Shown here: piece after piece, positions 1-8,971 of the stretch
How positions within the stretch are numbered: the first letter of the stretch is position 1
Layout of the letters: each line of letters begins with the position of its first letter
Assembly: GCA_938017975.1 (NCBI GenBank)
Contig: CALIKQ010000055.1
Span: 1-46,775 of the forward strand
Direction of reading: 5' to 3'
Length of the DNA: 46,775 nt
DNA from: an uncultured Pseudomonadales bacterium
GTDB taxonomy: Bacteria > Pseudomonadota > Gammaproteobacteria > Pseudomonadales > Azotimanducaceae
Notes under the pieces: generated by a model
Seen by the model: only the letters and a program-made list of their open reading frames with translations
What the model was told of the DNA's origin: nothing
The model's database searches: none
Translations under genes and position numbers: made by a program

Positions 1-3
1 AGA

Positions 4-79
<76 letters not shown>

Positions 80-232
80 AAGCCCTATTGAAAGGCAGGC
101 TTTCATGGAAAGGCGCTCATTAAACCCAAGCCGACTCAAGCAGTCAAGCACATCAGAACATCAGGCTGGATGCCGCCCTGAATATCGCGCACAATTTCTC
201 CCACTGAACCCACGTGAATTGAGCCTGAACCT

Positions 233-1003
233 ATGAGAGAAAAACGCACTGCCTTAATTACTGCCGGCGCTTCTGGCCTCGGTCTCGTAATTGCAGAGAC
301 CCTTTCAAAACGTGGCATTGCAATCCACATCCTGGACCAGGATGAATCTGCTATTGCTAAAGCACAATCACGCCTGCCCAATGCATCCTTTAGTACGGGT
401 GATGCAGCGTCTCATCATGATGTCGGGGACATGTTCAAAAATTTCACCTCATCTGGGCTTAAGCTCGACTACCTGATTAACAACGTCGGTATCGCTGGTC
501 CCGCGGGACTGACCGATGATATCGAGCCAATCGATTGGGACAGAACCTTGGCTGTTAATCTCAACAGCGCCTTTTATGTGACCCGACTGGCAGTGCCGCT
601 ATTGCGCGCGACGCGTGGCGTGATCGTCAACATTTCCTCTACCGCCGGCTTATTTGGTTGTCCCCATCGCTCACCCTATGTGGCCTCAAAGTGGGCGCTC
701 ATCGGATTGACCAAAACTTGGGCTATGGAATTTGGCCCGGACGGTATTCGCGTTAACGCAGTGTGTCCCGGCAGCATCGAAGGTCCGCGCATCGACGGCG
801 TGATTGACCGGGATGCAGCAAACCGTGGCCTCGATCCTGCTCAGGTCAGGGCGAACTATCAGAATCAAACCTCTATGCGAACCCTTGTGACCGCGGAGGA
901 TGTTGCCGAAACGGTTGCTTTTCTGTGCAGTGACGCTGCTCGCCACATCAGCGGTCAAGCGCTCGCAGTCGATGGCCACACAGAAACTTTGGCAAGCTCA
1001 TAG
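233..1003 (+). CDS. SDR-family NAD(P)-dependent dehydrogenase
   Basis: A 256-residue classical short-chain dehydrogenase/reductase. The nucleotide-binding motif TAGASGLG is at residues 10-17; the first Gly of the usual TGxxxGxG is Ala here, a variant also found in functional members. NNVG is at about 83-86. The catalytic Ser is near 136, with Tyr149 and Lys153 (YxxxK). The C-terminal end 'SGQALAVDGH' is typical of FabG/3-hydroxybutyrate dehydrogenase-like enzymes. It probably oxidises a hydroxyl or reduces a keto group on a small metabolite in the cytoplasm. It lies 130 bp upstream of a gamma-butyrobetaine-hydroxylase-like dioxygenase and a BKACE, so a 3-hydroxy/3-keto substrate in the same pathway is plausible, but the sequence does not fix the substrate. 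No strong Shine-Dalgarno sequence is visible before the ATG. Confidence 0.9.
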   Translation: MREKRTALITAGASGLGLVIAETLSKRGIAIHILDQDESAIAKAQSRLPNASFSTGDAASHHDVGDMFKNFTSSGLKLDYLINNVGIAGPAGLTDDIEPIDWDRTLAVNLNSAFYVTRLAVPLLRATRGVIVNISSTAGLFGCPHRSPYVASKWALIGLTKTWAMEFGPDGIRVNAVCPGSIEGPRIDGVIDRDAANRGLDPAQVRANYQNQTSMRTLVTAEDVAETVAFLCSDAARHISGQALAVDGHTETLASS

Positions 1004-1133
1004 TTCGGTTTTATTGGCTAAACCTGTTTCAGACCCGAGTAACAGCAGACTCAGGCCCTAAGGCTCGACTCTGAGCACAGCCTTTTCAGCACCGCAACGG
1101 AGTGCCACAATAAGTCATCCATTGAGCGCAATC

Positions 1134-2360
1134 ATGACAACCATTTCATCTAATCCCCCTCCGACGCCAGACTTCTACCAGTATCCGCCGGCGCCCATCC
1201 AACGGGCCGAAATCAGTCCCGAAGGTGACTGGGTGACCCTATTTTGGGAAGACGATAGCGTTTTAGCGTGTTACTACCTTTGGCTGCAGGAGAATGATTT
1301 CGATCAAGGTGGCATTGACCGAGCAACGCGAGAGGGCCTACTCGACCCAGCAGAGCTCGTTCTTGAGAAAAAGATTAAAAACGCGCTGATTGATGAATTT
1401 GGGCATTTGACCATCGAGTGGTTAGCGGGTCCCGTCGCGCACTTTAACAGTGGTTGGCTTAAGACGCTTGCCGCAGACCACCATCGCGCTGAGGCTTTTA
1501 TACCGCCTTGCATCCCATGGCGCCGGATCGACCTTCCAGCACCGCCGCAGCACTGCGCTCAGCAGGTTCAAAAAGATGCCAACGCTATGGCCGCATGGCT
1601 CAATGATCTCGCGCGCTATGGTGTGACACTGCTGGTGAATGCGCCGACACAACCTGAATTTTTATTGGCGTTCTCTGAATCCATTGGACCGATCCGTGAC
1701 AGCAATTTTGGTCGCCTTTGGGACGTTCATGCCGATCAGGCACTCGCTGGAAAAGCGGAGACCAACTCCACCGCCAATACTGGCCTGCGCCTCGGACCCC
1801 ACGCAGATCTACCCACGCGCCAGCTACCGCCAGCTTTTCAATTCCTGCACTGTCTGCGCAACGAAACGCTCGGTGGAGCCTCCACGCTGTGCGATAGCCT
1901 CGCAATTATTGAGCACCTTAAGGCACATCAGCCAGACGACTTTAACCGACTGACATCGCACCACTGGATCTTTTTTAATCGTGGCCCAAACCTAGATCAC
2001 CGCTGGTCTGGACCGATCATCGATTATAGCAATGCCGGCCGATGCCCCATCATCCGGGCATTTTATCCAGTAAAAGCTTTTCCCGATATGCCGAAAAAGG
2101 ACATTCCTGGCGCTTACCAAGCGCTTCGGCGGTTTCAGCAGCTTGCCGCAAGCGATCAGTTTGAGCTCCGCTTCACCCTCCAACCGGGTCAAGTTTTATG
2201 TTTTGATAACCATAGGATCCTCCATGGACGAGATGCGTTTTCTATGCAAGGCGTGAGACATCTCCAGGGGATCTATATTGACCGGGATGAAATTGATTGC
2301 AGAACCCGGGTCGCCAATCGACTCGCTGATAACCATGCCACACCTTCCGAGGAACGCTAA
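1134..2360 (+). CDS. gamma-butyrobetaine hydroxylase-like 2-oxoglutarate/Fe(II) dioxygenase
   Basis: About 408 residues from the ATG at 1134; an in-frame TTG at 1122 would add four. The architecture matches gamma-butyrobetaine and trimethyllysine hydroxylases: an N-terminal DUF971-like domain (about 20-110) followed by a TauD/TfdA double-stranded beta-helix. The Fe(II) ligands are visible as GPHADLP (His223, Asp225) and distal His364 in 'ILHGRDAF'; Arg375 is the likely 2-oxoglutarate anchor. The N-terminal domain lacks the Cys cluster that binds zinc in characterised butyrobetaine hydroxylases (residues about 50-70 contain no CxC or CxxC). This is therefore a divergent member, and hydroxylation of butyrobetaine to carnitine is only a hypothesis. 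The next gene starts inside its stop codon (TAATG), so the two are translationally coupled. Confidence 0.82.
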   Translation: MTTISSNPPPTPDFYQYPPAPIQRAEISPEGDWVTLFWEDDSVLACYYLWLQENDFDQGGIDRATREGLLDPAELVLEKKIKNALIDEFGHLTIEWLAGPVAHFNSGWLKTLAADHHRAEAFIPPCIPWRRIDLPAPPQHCAQQVQKDANAMAAWLNDLARYGVTLLVNAPTQPEFLLAFSESIGPIRDSNFGRLWDVHADQALAGKAETNSTANTGLRLGPHADLPTRQLPPAFQFLHCLRNETLGGASTLCDSLAIIEHLKAHQPDDFNRLTSHHWIFFNRGPNLDHRWSGPIIDYSNAGRCPIIRAFYPVKAFPDMPKKDIPGAYQALRRFQQLAASDQFELRFTLQPGQVLCFDNHRILHGRDAFSMQGVRHLQGIYIDRDEIDCRTRVANRLADNHATPSEER

Positions 2361-3274
2361 TGCCACTTGCCATGAGAAAGAACGTCTTTATCACAGCTGC
2401 GATCACAGGATCTGGCGGCACCCAAGACCGAAGCCCGCATGTTCCTCGCAGTCCTAGGGAAATCGCCGATGCGGCGATCGCTGCAGCTCAGGCTGGGGCT
2501 GCGGTCGTGCACTGTCATGTCCGTGATCCTGAGACGGGCGCACCTGCAAGAGATGTCTCACTGTATCTAGAGCTCACCGAATATATCCGTGCATCCAACA
2601 CGGATGTCGTTTTAAATTTAACCGCGGGCATGGGCGGCGACTTAGTGCTGGGCTCACCCGAGGCACCCCTACCCCCGAACCCCGTTGGTACCGATATGGC
2701 CGGCGCATCAGAGCGTGTTGCTCACCTTGCTGCTTGCCTGCCTGAAATCGCAACGCTCGACTGCGGCACAATGAACTTCGCAGAAGCTGATTACGTGATG
2801 ACGAACACACCGGGAACCCTTCGCTCCATGGCCAGCAAAATGACGGAGCTGGGTATCCAAATCGAAATAGAAGCGTTTGATACCGGGCATCTCTGGTTTG
2901 CTAAACAACTGGTCGAGGAAGGATTGATTCAGGACCCAGTGATGGTTCAGCTCTGTATGGGCATCCCATGGGGCGCGCCAGATGACCTCAACACCCTAAT
3001 GGCGATGGTGAACAACGTCCCCTCAGGATGGCTTTACTCTGCTTTTTCAATCGGAAAAAACCAAATGCCGTATGTTGGCGCCGCTGTGCTCGCCGGGGCC
3101 AATGTGCGAGTGGGGCTGGAAGATAACCTTTGGCTGGAACGGGGCGTGCTGGCCAACAATGCACAATTAGTCGAGAAAGCCTGCGGCATCATTGATGCGA
3201 TGGGTGTGGCCATCATGACCCCTGAGGAAGTTCGACAGGAATTAGGTCTGATTAAACGCGACCCACCTGGTTAA
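2360..3274 (+). CDS. beta-keto acid cleavage enzyme (BKACE, DUF849), possible 3-dehydrocarnitine cleavage
   Basis: A 304-residue TIM-barrel protein of the BKACE family, which condenses a beta-keto acid with acetyl-CoA to give a CoA ester plus acetoacetate. The zinc ligands of the family are recognisable: His51 and His53 in 'VVHCHVRDP', and Glu254 in 'VGLEDNLWL'. The N-terminal 'FITAAITGSG' and the GMGGD segment also fit. Members of this family cleave 3-dehydrocarnitine to betainyl-CoA and acetoacetate. The carnitine dehydrogenase-like gene at 11.5 kb and the betaine demethylation operon make that the leading candidate here. Other beta-keto acids remain possible because specificity rests on a few active-site residues. 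Its ATG overlaps the upstream stop by one base. Confidence 0.88.
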   Translation: MPLAMRKNVFITAAITGSGGTQDRSPHVPRSPREIADAAIAAAQAGAAVVHCHVRDPETGAPARDVSLYLELTEYIRASNTDVVLNLTAGMGGDLVLGSPEAPLPPNPVGTDMAGASERVAHLAACLPEIATLDCGTMNFAEADYVMTNTPGTLRSMASKMTELGIQIEIEAFDTGHLWFAKQLVEEGLIQDPVMVQLCMGIPWGAPDDLNTLMAMVNNVPSGWLYSAFSIGKNQMPYVGAAVLAGANVRVGLEDNLWLERGVLANNAQLVEKACGIIDAMGVAIMTPEEVRQELGLIKRDPPG

Positions 3275-3325
3275 ACCGATCGATGCTACCCCGCTGAATT
3301 AACGAGACATTTAAGTGCTGCCGCC

Positions 3326-4654
3326 TTACTGCTCATAAGAATCAGACAACGACTGATAGATCGCAACCGATAAATCATCGCGGAATCGATGGGGTGATCT
3401 GAACAGCTGAATCAAGCCTACAGCAATAATCTGCTCAACAGGGTCCATCCAATACACCGTACCAGAGGCTCCGCCCCAGTCGATTTCACCGGCTGAAGAC
3501 AAAACGCCTCGACGGACGGGATCAATATAGACGCCAACGCCAAGGCCGTGGCCAGCGCCCAAACCCAACGTTGGATTATGGTCTGGCCCTATATTGGCAT
3601 CCGAGATCGCTTTCGGTAGATGGTCGCGCATCATCAGCGCCACAGTTTTTGGACTCAAAATCTGACGGTCACGAAAACGACCTTGGGCGCGTAACATCTC
3701 CAAAAAGTTCAGGTAGTCTTGCGCAGTTGAAAAAAGCCCAGCTCCTCCAGAGTCAAATTGCGTCACCCGCTGGGGGCCAGCAAAAGGTGGCCCCGAGGTC
3801 ACAACGAATTCTGAGGACTCAGGGTTATAAGCCTGCATCGACGTCAAACGGTGCGCTTGATCAGCCGCCACGCTGAACGACGTGTCTTTCATGTTCAGCG
3901 GATCAAAAATACGCGCCTTCATAAACGCCTGCAGGGTTTGACCCGACACTCGCTCAACTAAGGCGCCTAAAACATCAGAAGCATAGCTGTAGCCCCAATC
4001 TGTTCCGGGTTCAAAGACCAAGGGAAGCTGGGCCAATCGTTGGGTGAATTCAGCCAAATCTGCGCTTTGATCAAGTTTTAACTGCTGCTGCATTGCGCTG
4101 AGCGGATGCTCACCACGGAAGCCGTAGCTCAATCCTGACATATGCGTAAAAAGATGACGTACTGTCATCTCATTGATTGCCGGCCGAATCGCGTGTCCAT
4201 CGAACACCCCCATCTCTTTAAACTCCGGTAAATATCTCGCCACAGGATCATCAAGATGAAATTCACCCGCCTCATAGAGCACCAGTCCAGCCACCGCGGT
4301 TATCGCTTTGGTCATCGAATAAATCCGAAAAAGGTCATCGGGCTTTAGCATCTCTGGATTATCCAGGCCACGCGCCCCCCGGGTGACAGACGCAATCACC
4401 CGCCCATTACGACTGACCATCACCGTCATTCCAGGCACTTTTTTATCTTCGACGTAGGCGTCCACAAGGGCAGTCACGCGGCCAAGCCGACTAACATCAA
4501 TCCCTTCATCCGCAGGAGTCCAGGCCTCGCCAGCAATTGCCGGAATGGTTACGACCAGCTTGTAAAACAGAAGACCACAAATCAAAAGCATCATGCCCAG
4601 CCGATTGTTGCGTTCTATAGGTTTCATCGCTTTATCCAGAGCAGTCTGCTTCAT
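3326..4654 (-). CDS. exported beta-lactamase-family serine hydrolase
   Basis: 442 residues from the first ATG; an ATG at 4627 (433 residues) gives a cleaner signal peptide, with a basic start, a hydrophobic stretch 'MMLLICGLLFYKLVV' and an Ala-rich cleavage region. The serine beta-lactamase/class C esterase fold is indicated by SMTK (Ser113 and Lys116 of the longer form), the Tyr motif near 222 (GYSYASD) and a C-terminal 'WGGASGTVYW' in place of the KTG box. The WGG form is usual in EstB-like esterases and not in true beta-lactamases. It is probably a periplasmic or membrane-anchored esterase or peptidase of unknown substrate. It ends 52 bp after the convergent BKACE gene and is divergent from the solute-binding protein gene at 4794. 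Confidence 0.9.
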   Translation of the reverse strand: MKQTALDKAMKPIERNNRLGMMLLICGLLFYKLVVTIPAIAGEAWTPADEGIDVSRLGRVTALVDAYVEDKKVPGMTVMVSRNGRVIASVTRGARGLDNPEMLKPDDLFRIYSMTKAITAVAGLVLYEAGEFHLDDPVARYLPEFKEMGVFDGHAIRPAINEMTVRHLFTHMSGLSYGFRGEHPLSAMQQQLKLDQSADLAEFTQRLAQLPLVFEPGTDWGYSYASDVLGALVERVSGQTLQAFMKARIFDPLNMKDTSFSVAADQAHRLTSMQAYNPESSEFVVTSGPPFAGPQRVTQFDSGGAGLFSTAQDYLNFLEMLRAQGRFRDRQILSPKTVALMMRDHLPKAISDANIGPDHNPTLGLGAGHGLGVGVYIDPVRRGVLSSAGEIDWGGASGTVYWMDPVEQIIAVGLIQLFRSPHRFRDDLSVAIYQSLSDSYEQ

Positions 4655-4695
4655 TTACTGCATCAAGTACTGCATCAAGGTTTACAGCATCAAGG
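4655..4695. repeat. degenerate 13-15 bp tandem repeat, 3 copies
   Basis: Three imperfect head-to-tail copies built on TTACTGCATCAAG, TACTGCATCAAGG and TTTACAGCATCAAGG. They lie immediately upstream of the serine hydrolase start, in the 139-bp divergent promoter region shared with the solute-binding protein gene. Unit length and sequence drift between copies. The repeat might hold a regulator site in multiple copies or might be a slippage product; the sequence alone does not decide. Confidence 0.6.
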
Positions 4696-4793
4696 TTTCA
4701 AAAATCTCTCGCCGTCCTAGGCCGCTGGCAATCCAAGCGCCGAGCGCCGTGGGTGTCGCGCAAAGGCCTCACCAACGCGTGGTACTATAGATC

Positions 4794-6281
4794 ATGCGCT
4801 TACAAAACGCCCTGATCACTGGTTTAGCCCTCGCCGGGTTACTAACGGCAACGTTCAGTCATGGTGGGGGGACTTTGCGCGTCTCCCACGCACTCGAGTA
4901 CGGTGGCGCTGAAAACCTCAATCCCTATGATCCCAACCGTTTTACCCCAACAATTTATTTTTTGTATTCGCGGCTGGTACGGCCAAACGATCAGGATGCG
5001 CCGTCGCCAGACCTTGCTCTGACTTGGTCAAGCAACCCTGAGTCGAACCGCTGGCGTTTTGTGCTTCGGCCGAATGTCAGATTCCATGATGGCAGCGCGT
5101 TCGACGCCGAAGACGTCGCCTATTCCTTGCAGTTTCTACTGGACCCCGAGCTTGATTCACCCCTAATTTCCACGCTGGGGATTATTGATAGGGTAGAGGT
5201 CATTGATCCCCTGACCGTTGACATCCATCTTGCCCAAGCCCATGCCGATTTTCCTGTGCTGCTGATGGATTACCGCGCAAGGATCATTCCGGCCGGCATC
5301 GGTCTCAACATCCGCGAGACCGGCATCGGTACCGGCCCTTTTAAGCTTGCCCTCAATGATCCGGAAGGCATCAGCCGAGTAATTGCAAATCCAGATTATT
5401 TTCTGGGCCCGCCAGGGCTTGATCAAATCGAAATCATTGGCGTCAATGACGCCAATGCCCGCATGCAAGCACTACTCTCGGGACAACTAGACTACGTCGA
5501 ACGCGTCAGCCCACGACTTGCGCCGCTCTTTCGAGATAATCCAAGCTTTAATCTGCAGCGCTTTCCAACGGGAGAAATGAACCATATCGCGTTTCGAACA
5601 GATGTTCCGCCGTTTGACGATCCCAGAGTGCGTAAGGCGCTCAGGATCGCGGTAGATCGCCAAGCACTGATCAACACCGCCATTGGCCGCGGCGGTGCTG
5701 TGGTGGCCTGTGATGCGCCAGTGTGGCCAGGAGACCAATATCGTCTGCACCGAAGCTGCGAACAAGATCAAACAGAAGCAAAAAGGCTTTTGGCAGAGGC
5801 TGGATTTGAAAATGGTTTGACCTTTGATCTTTACACCACCGGACTGTTCGCCACGGGTATTCCCATCGCCGAGGTGTACCAACGCCAATTGGCAGCCATT
5901 GGTGTGACCGTGAACATTGTTGTTGCGCCGGCGGATGGTTACTACGGCGACGTTTGGTTAAACAAAGCGGCTTGCGTGAGCTACTGGGGGCATCGACCAG
6001 CAGATCAGTATTTAAACGAACTCTATCGTGCCGGCGGCAGCTGGAACGAAACCTACTGGAATCGCCCAGACTTTGATCAAATACTCGATTCAGCAAGAGC
6101 TGAACTTGATTTCGAAAAGCGACAGGCCCTTTATTTTCAAGCCCAAGACCTACTCTTTGAACAAGGCGGCAGCTTCATGCCCTTTCATTACGTCAACCAC
6201 CGCATTGTGAGCGCGGACGTTCAAGGGTTTGACGACATTATGGAGTTTTCGGTCAGGTGGTACCGAATCAGTAAACCTTAG
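4794..6281 (+). CDS. ABC transporter solute-binding protein, peptide/nickel class (SBP_bac_5)
   Basis: A 495-residue exported protein. The signal peptide is within the first 23 residues (MRLQNALITGLALAGLLTATFS). The mature part reads like family 5 binding proteins: 'NPYDPNRF' near the start, 'PSPDLALTWS', 'FHDGSAFDAEDVAYSLQ' (the family signature) and 'DDPRVRKALRIAVDRQALI'. There is no lipobox Cys, so it should be soluble in the periplasm. It would deliver an oligopeptide or another small organic solute to the permeases encoded convergently at 8123-9927. The family name does not fix the ligand, and the neighbouring amine catabolism genes allow a methylated amine or a peptide-like substrate. 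Unusually, it is transcribed towards its partner genes and not with them. Confidence 0.9.
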   Translation: MRLQNALITGLALAGLLTATFSHGGGTLRVSHALEYGGAENLNPYDPNRFTPTIYFLYSRLVRPNDQDAPSPDLALTWSSNPESNRWRFVLRPNVRFHDGSAFDAEDVAYSLQFLLDPELDSPLISTLGIIDRVEVIDPLTVDIHLAQAHADFPVLLMDYRARIIPAGIGLNIRETGIGTGPFKLALNDPEGISRVIANPDYFLGPPGLDQIEIIGVNDANARMQALLSGQLDYVERVSPRLAPLFRDNPSFNLQRFPTGEMNHIAFRTDVPPFDDPRVRKALRIAVDRQALINTAIGRGGAVVACDAPVWPGDQYRLHRSCEQDQTEAKRLLAEAGFENGLTFDLYTTGLFATGIPIAEVYQRQLAAIGVTVNIVVAPADGYYGDVWLNKAACVSYWGHRPADQYLNELYRAGGSWNETYWNRPDFDQILDSARAELDFEKRQALYFQAQDLLFEQGGSFMPFHYVNHRIVSADVQGFDDIMEFSVRWYRISKP

Positions 6282-6302
6282 CGTTTACCAATACTGGGCT
6301 CT

Positions 6303-8123
6303 TTACGAATGCGGCAAGACTGCGTCAAGGAGTTCTCGCGTGTAAGGATGCGTGGGTTGCTCGAAGATCTCCCCGGTTGCTCCAGCCTCGCAAATTCTGC
6401 CATGACGCAAAATAATCACGTGATCTGCTAAGGCGCCGACCACCGGCAAATCATGCGATACAAAAAGCACCGTCAGCTGTCTTTGTGTCCTTAGCATCTT
6501 GAGAAGTTGCATCATCGATGCCTGAACAGAAACGTCCAACGCCGAAGTAATTTCATCGCACAGCAGCAAATCGGGTTTGGCTGCGAGCGCCCTTGCAATC
6601 GCGACGCGCTGCCGCTCTCCTCCAGACAGCTGCCCAGGGAACCGACCCAGATAATCGTACGGCAGTTGAACGCTGTCCATGAGATCGCGCGCCTCCGAGA
6701 AGCATTGCGCTGCAGAATACTGGAAATACAGTCGCAGCGGCCGCTCGATTATCTGACGAATCGTTTGGCGAGGATTCAAAGAAGCATCTGGGTTTTGAAA
6801 AACGAGCTGGATTTTCCTCAAGACCTCAGGATCTCGCTGCCCCACCGGAACCAACAAATCATGCTGACCCAAGAACGTTGCAGCACCGCTTAAACCCGGT
6901 TGAAGACCCGCCAAGGTTCTGAGAATTGAGCTTTTGCCGCTACCAGATTCCCCCACCAAACCTAAAGTTTGACCCTGCCGTAGCTCGAGACTCACATCGG
7001 CAACAACGCGTTCTGGCGCGCCATGCAACCACCGGTGAATGAGGCCTGTGGATTGGTAGGTCAACGCCAGATCTCGGAGCTCCAATACAATCCCCTGGTC
7101 AGGGGCGAGCGACCCCGCCGCCTCATTTGATTGGAAATCAGGCAATTGGAACGGCGTAATCGATGCTTGTTGACTGCACTTAACACAATGGCCCTGGGTA
7201 TCAATCATGGCTGGTTTTTGGCTTCGGCAGATCGGCTCCGCAAACAGGCAGCGCGCTTCAAACGCACAAGAATCTTTGTGTGCATTCAACGGCTCGAGTA
7301 ACCGACCTTGCATTGTGTCGGGCATCAAGGCTTGTCCGAGCCGAGGTACACTGGCAAGCAACGCTTGGGTATAAGGGTGGCCTGGGCGCTTCATCACCGT
7401 TTCCTGAGTGCCTGCCTCAATAATTTCACCTGCATACATCACAGCAATTTTCTGGCATGTCTTTGCGATGACGCCAATATCATGACTGACAAAAACCATC
7501 GCAGTCTGGGTTGTCCTACCGATTTCGGTCAACAACTCAAGCACCTGAGCCTGGGTGGTAACATCTAAGCCCGTTGTCGGCTCATCAAGAAGCAGCAACT
7601 TAGGAGCCCCGGCCAGCGCCATCGCAATGGCAACACGCTGTTGCTGGCCGCCCGACAGTTCGTGCGGATACCGCTCGAGCAAAGCCTCCGGCGCAGGCAG
7701 CTGAACCCGCTCAAACAGCTCAATTGACTTCCTTTGCCAGTGAACAGCCGGCACATCAGAATGTAATCGAAGCGCCTCAAACATTTGCACTGCGATTTTT
7801 AATGTGGGTGTTAGGGCCTGACCCGCATTTTGAGGAATGAGCGCCATGGCGCCCCCTCTGAGCTGCTGAAGCCCGTCGCGAGAGATCTGTTCAAGATCTT
7901 GGCCTTCAAACAAGACTCGTCCGGAGAGCCTTTCAAGGCCGGGTTTAAAATATCCCATGACCGACAGCAGCAAAGTGCTTTTCCCGCACCCGCTCTCTCC
8001 CACAAGGCCCAGCGTCTCACCCGGGCCCAACGCTAGGTCCGCCTCATTGACCAGCAACACCGGCTCGCTATCGATCGGCCGGTAGCCCACCGAGACTTTC
8101 TCAAGACGCAGCAGATCGTTCAT
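6303..8123 (-). CDS. fused double ATPase of a peptide/nickel-class ABC importer (DppD-DppF type)
   Basis: A 606-residue protein with two complete ABC ATPase domains. Domain 1 has Walker A GESGCGKS (about 42-49), signature LSGGQ (156-160) and Walker B LLLLDEP. Domain 2 has Walker A GESGSGKS (about 391-398), signature LSGGE and Walker B LLLCDE. Between them is the Cys-containing C-terminal region of oligopeptide ATPases (Cys residues near 286, 292, 299, 313 and 316). In Dpp/Opp systems the two ATPases are usually separate proteins; here they form one chain. Its start overlaps the stop of the upstream permease gene by one base, so the three transport genes form one minus-strand operon. It ends 22 bp from the convergent solute-binding protein gene. 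Confidence 0.95.
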   Translation of the reverse strand: MNDLLRLEKVSVGYRPIDSEPVLLVNEADLALGPGETLGLVGESGCGKSTLLLSVMGYFKPGLERLSGRVLFEGQDLEQISRDGLQQLRGGAMALIPQNAGQALTPTLKIAVQMFEALRLHSDVPAVHWQRKSIELFERVQLPAPEALLERYPHELSGGQQQRVAIAMALAGAPKLLLLDEPTTGLDVTTQAQVLELLTEIGRTTQTAMVFVSHDIGVIAKTCQKIAVMYAGEIIEAGTQETVMKRPGHPYTQALLASVPRLGQALMPDTMQGRLLEPLNAHKDSCAFEARCLFAEPICRSQKPAMIDTQGHCVKCSQQASITPFQLPDFQSNEAAGSLAPDQGIVLELRDLALTYQSTGLIHRWLHGAPERVVADVSLELRQGQTLGLVGESGSGKSSILRTLAGLQPGLSGAATFLGQHDLLVPVGQRDPEVLRKIQLVFQNPDASLNPRQTIRQIIERPLRLYFQYSAAQCFSEARDLMDSVQLPYDYLGRFPGQLSGGERQRVAIARALAAKPDLLLCDEITSALDVSVQASMMQLLKMLRTQRQLTVLFVSHDLPVVGALADHVIILRHGRICEAGATGEIFEQPTHPYTRELLDAVLPHS

Positions 8124-8971
8124 TAGAGCACCCTAGCCTGAGTTCGATCTAGGCCCAAGGCCTTGGCCAATGCATCGGCAACGAGGTTAATCCCTATGAT
8201 CAGCGAACTCAGTGCGATCATAGGCGCCAGCACAGGCCATGGCGCCAGTGACATATAGATGCGCGCATTGGCGATCATTAATCCCCAGTCGGGCGTCGGC
8301 GGTGTAACTCCAAACCCTAAAAAGGATAAGGCACTGAAGGCGAGAAGCATCCAAGACCAACGCATCGCACTCTCGACAAGCAGGACATCGCGCACGTTCG
8401 GTAAGATCTCCTTTACGACAATCGTTAATGTACGCTCTCCTCTCGCCCTGGCCGATTGCACGTAATCTTTGACGACTTCATCAAGTGTCGCCGCCCTCGC
8501 CAATCGAACGACTCCGATGCCATAGAAAAACCCAAGGGTCAAAATCATCACCATGGGTTCGTTACCGAAGCTTGCAATAATCAGCAGCAAGAAAATCATG
8601 AAAGGGATCGCCAAAAAGGTGTCAACCGTGCGCATGATCCATTCATCTACGCGTCCGCCCTTGAGCCCTGCAACCATCCCTAAAAAGCTGCCCCACGTGA
8701 TGGCAATGATGGTGCCAAAAACAGTAACCAGAAGTGCCTGCCGACCGCCGAGGAAAGTTCGTGTGAGCACATCCCGCCCCAAGGTGTCGAGCCCAGCCCA
8801 GTGCTGCAGACTTGGCCCCATTGCATCGAGCACCTCGCTTTGCGCATTAAAGTCGTAGGGCACAATCAGTGGCGCGACCAAAGCGAGTCCGCAATGGAAA
8901 AGAACTAACCCAAGACCGATGCGCCCTGAGGGAGACCGAAGCAGGGCCATCAACAGCGAATGGCGGGTCAC
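8123..8971 (-). CDS. ABC importer permease, DppC/OppC type
   Basis: A 282-residue integral membrane protein with about six hydrophobic helices. The N-terminal helix is followed by a periplasmic segment containing 'HWAGLDTLGRDVLTRTFLGGRQAL', the hallmark of DppC/OppC permeases. The cytoplasmic coupling loop is recognisable as 'VQSARARGERTLTIVVKEILPN' near 165-190, where the EAA motif docks on the ATPase. 'FLGFGVTPPTPDWGLMI' near the C-terminus is also typical. It pairs with the DppB-type permease encoded just upstream (4-bp overlap) and the fused ATPase just downstream (1-bp overlap). Confidence 0.95.
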   Translation of the reverse strand: MTRHSLLMALLRSPSGRIGLGLVLFHCGLALVAPLIVPYDFNAQSEVLDAMGPSLQHWAGLDTLGRDVLTRTFLGGRQALLVTVFGTIIAITWGSFLGMVAGLKGGRVDEWIMRTVDTFLAIPFMIFLLLIIASFGNEPMVMILTLGFFYGIGVVRLARAATLDEVVKDYVQSARARGERTLTIVVKEILPNVRDVLLVESAMRWSWMLLAFSALSFLGFGVTPPTPDWGLMIANARIYMSLAPWPVLAPMIALSSLIIGINLVADALAKALGLDRTQARVL

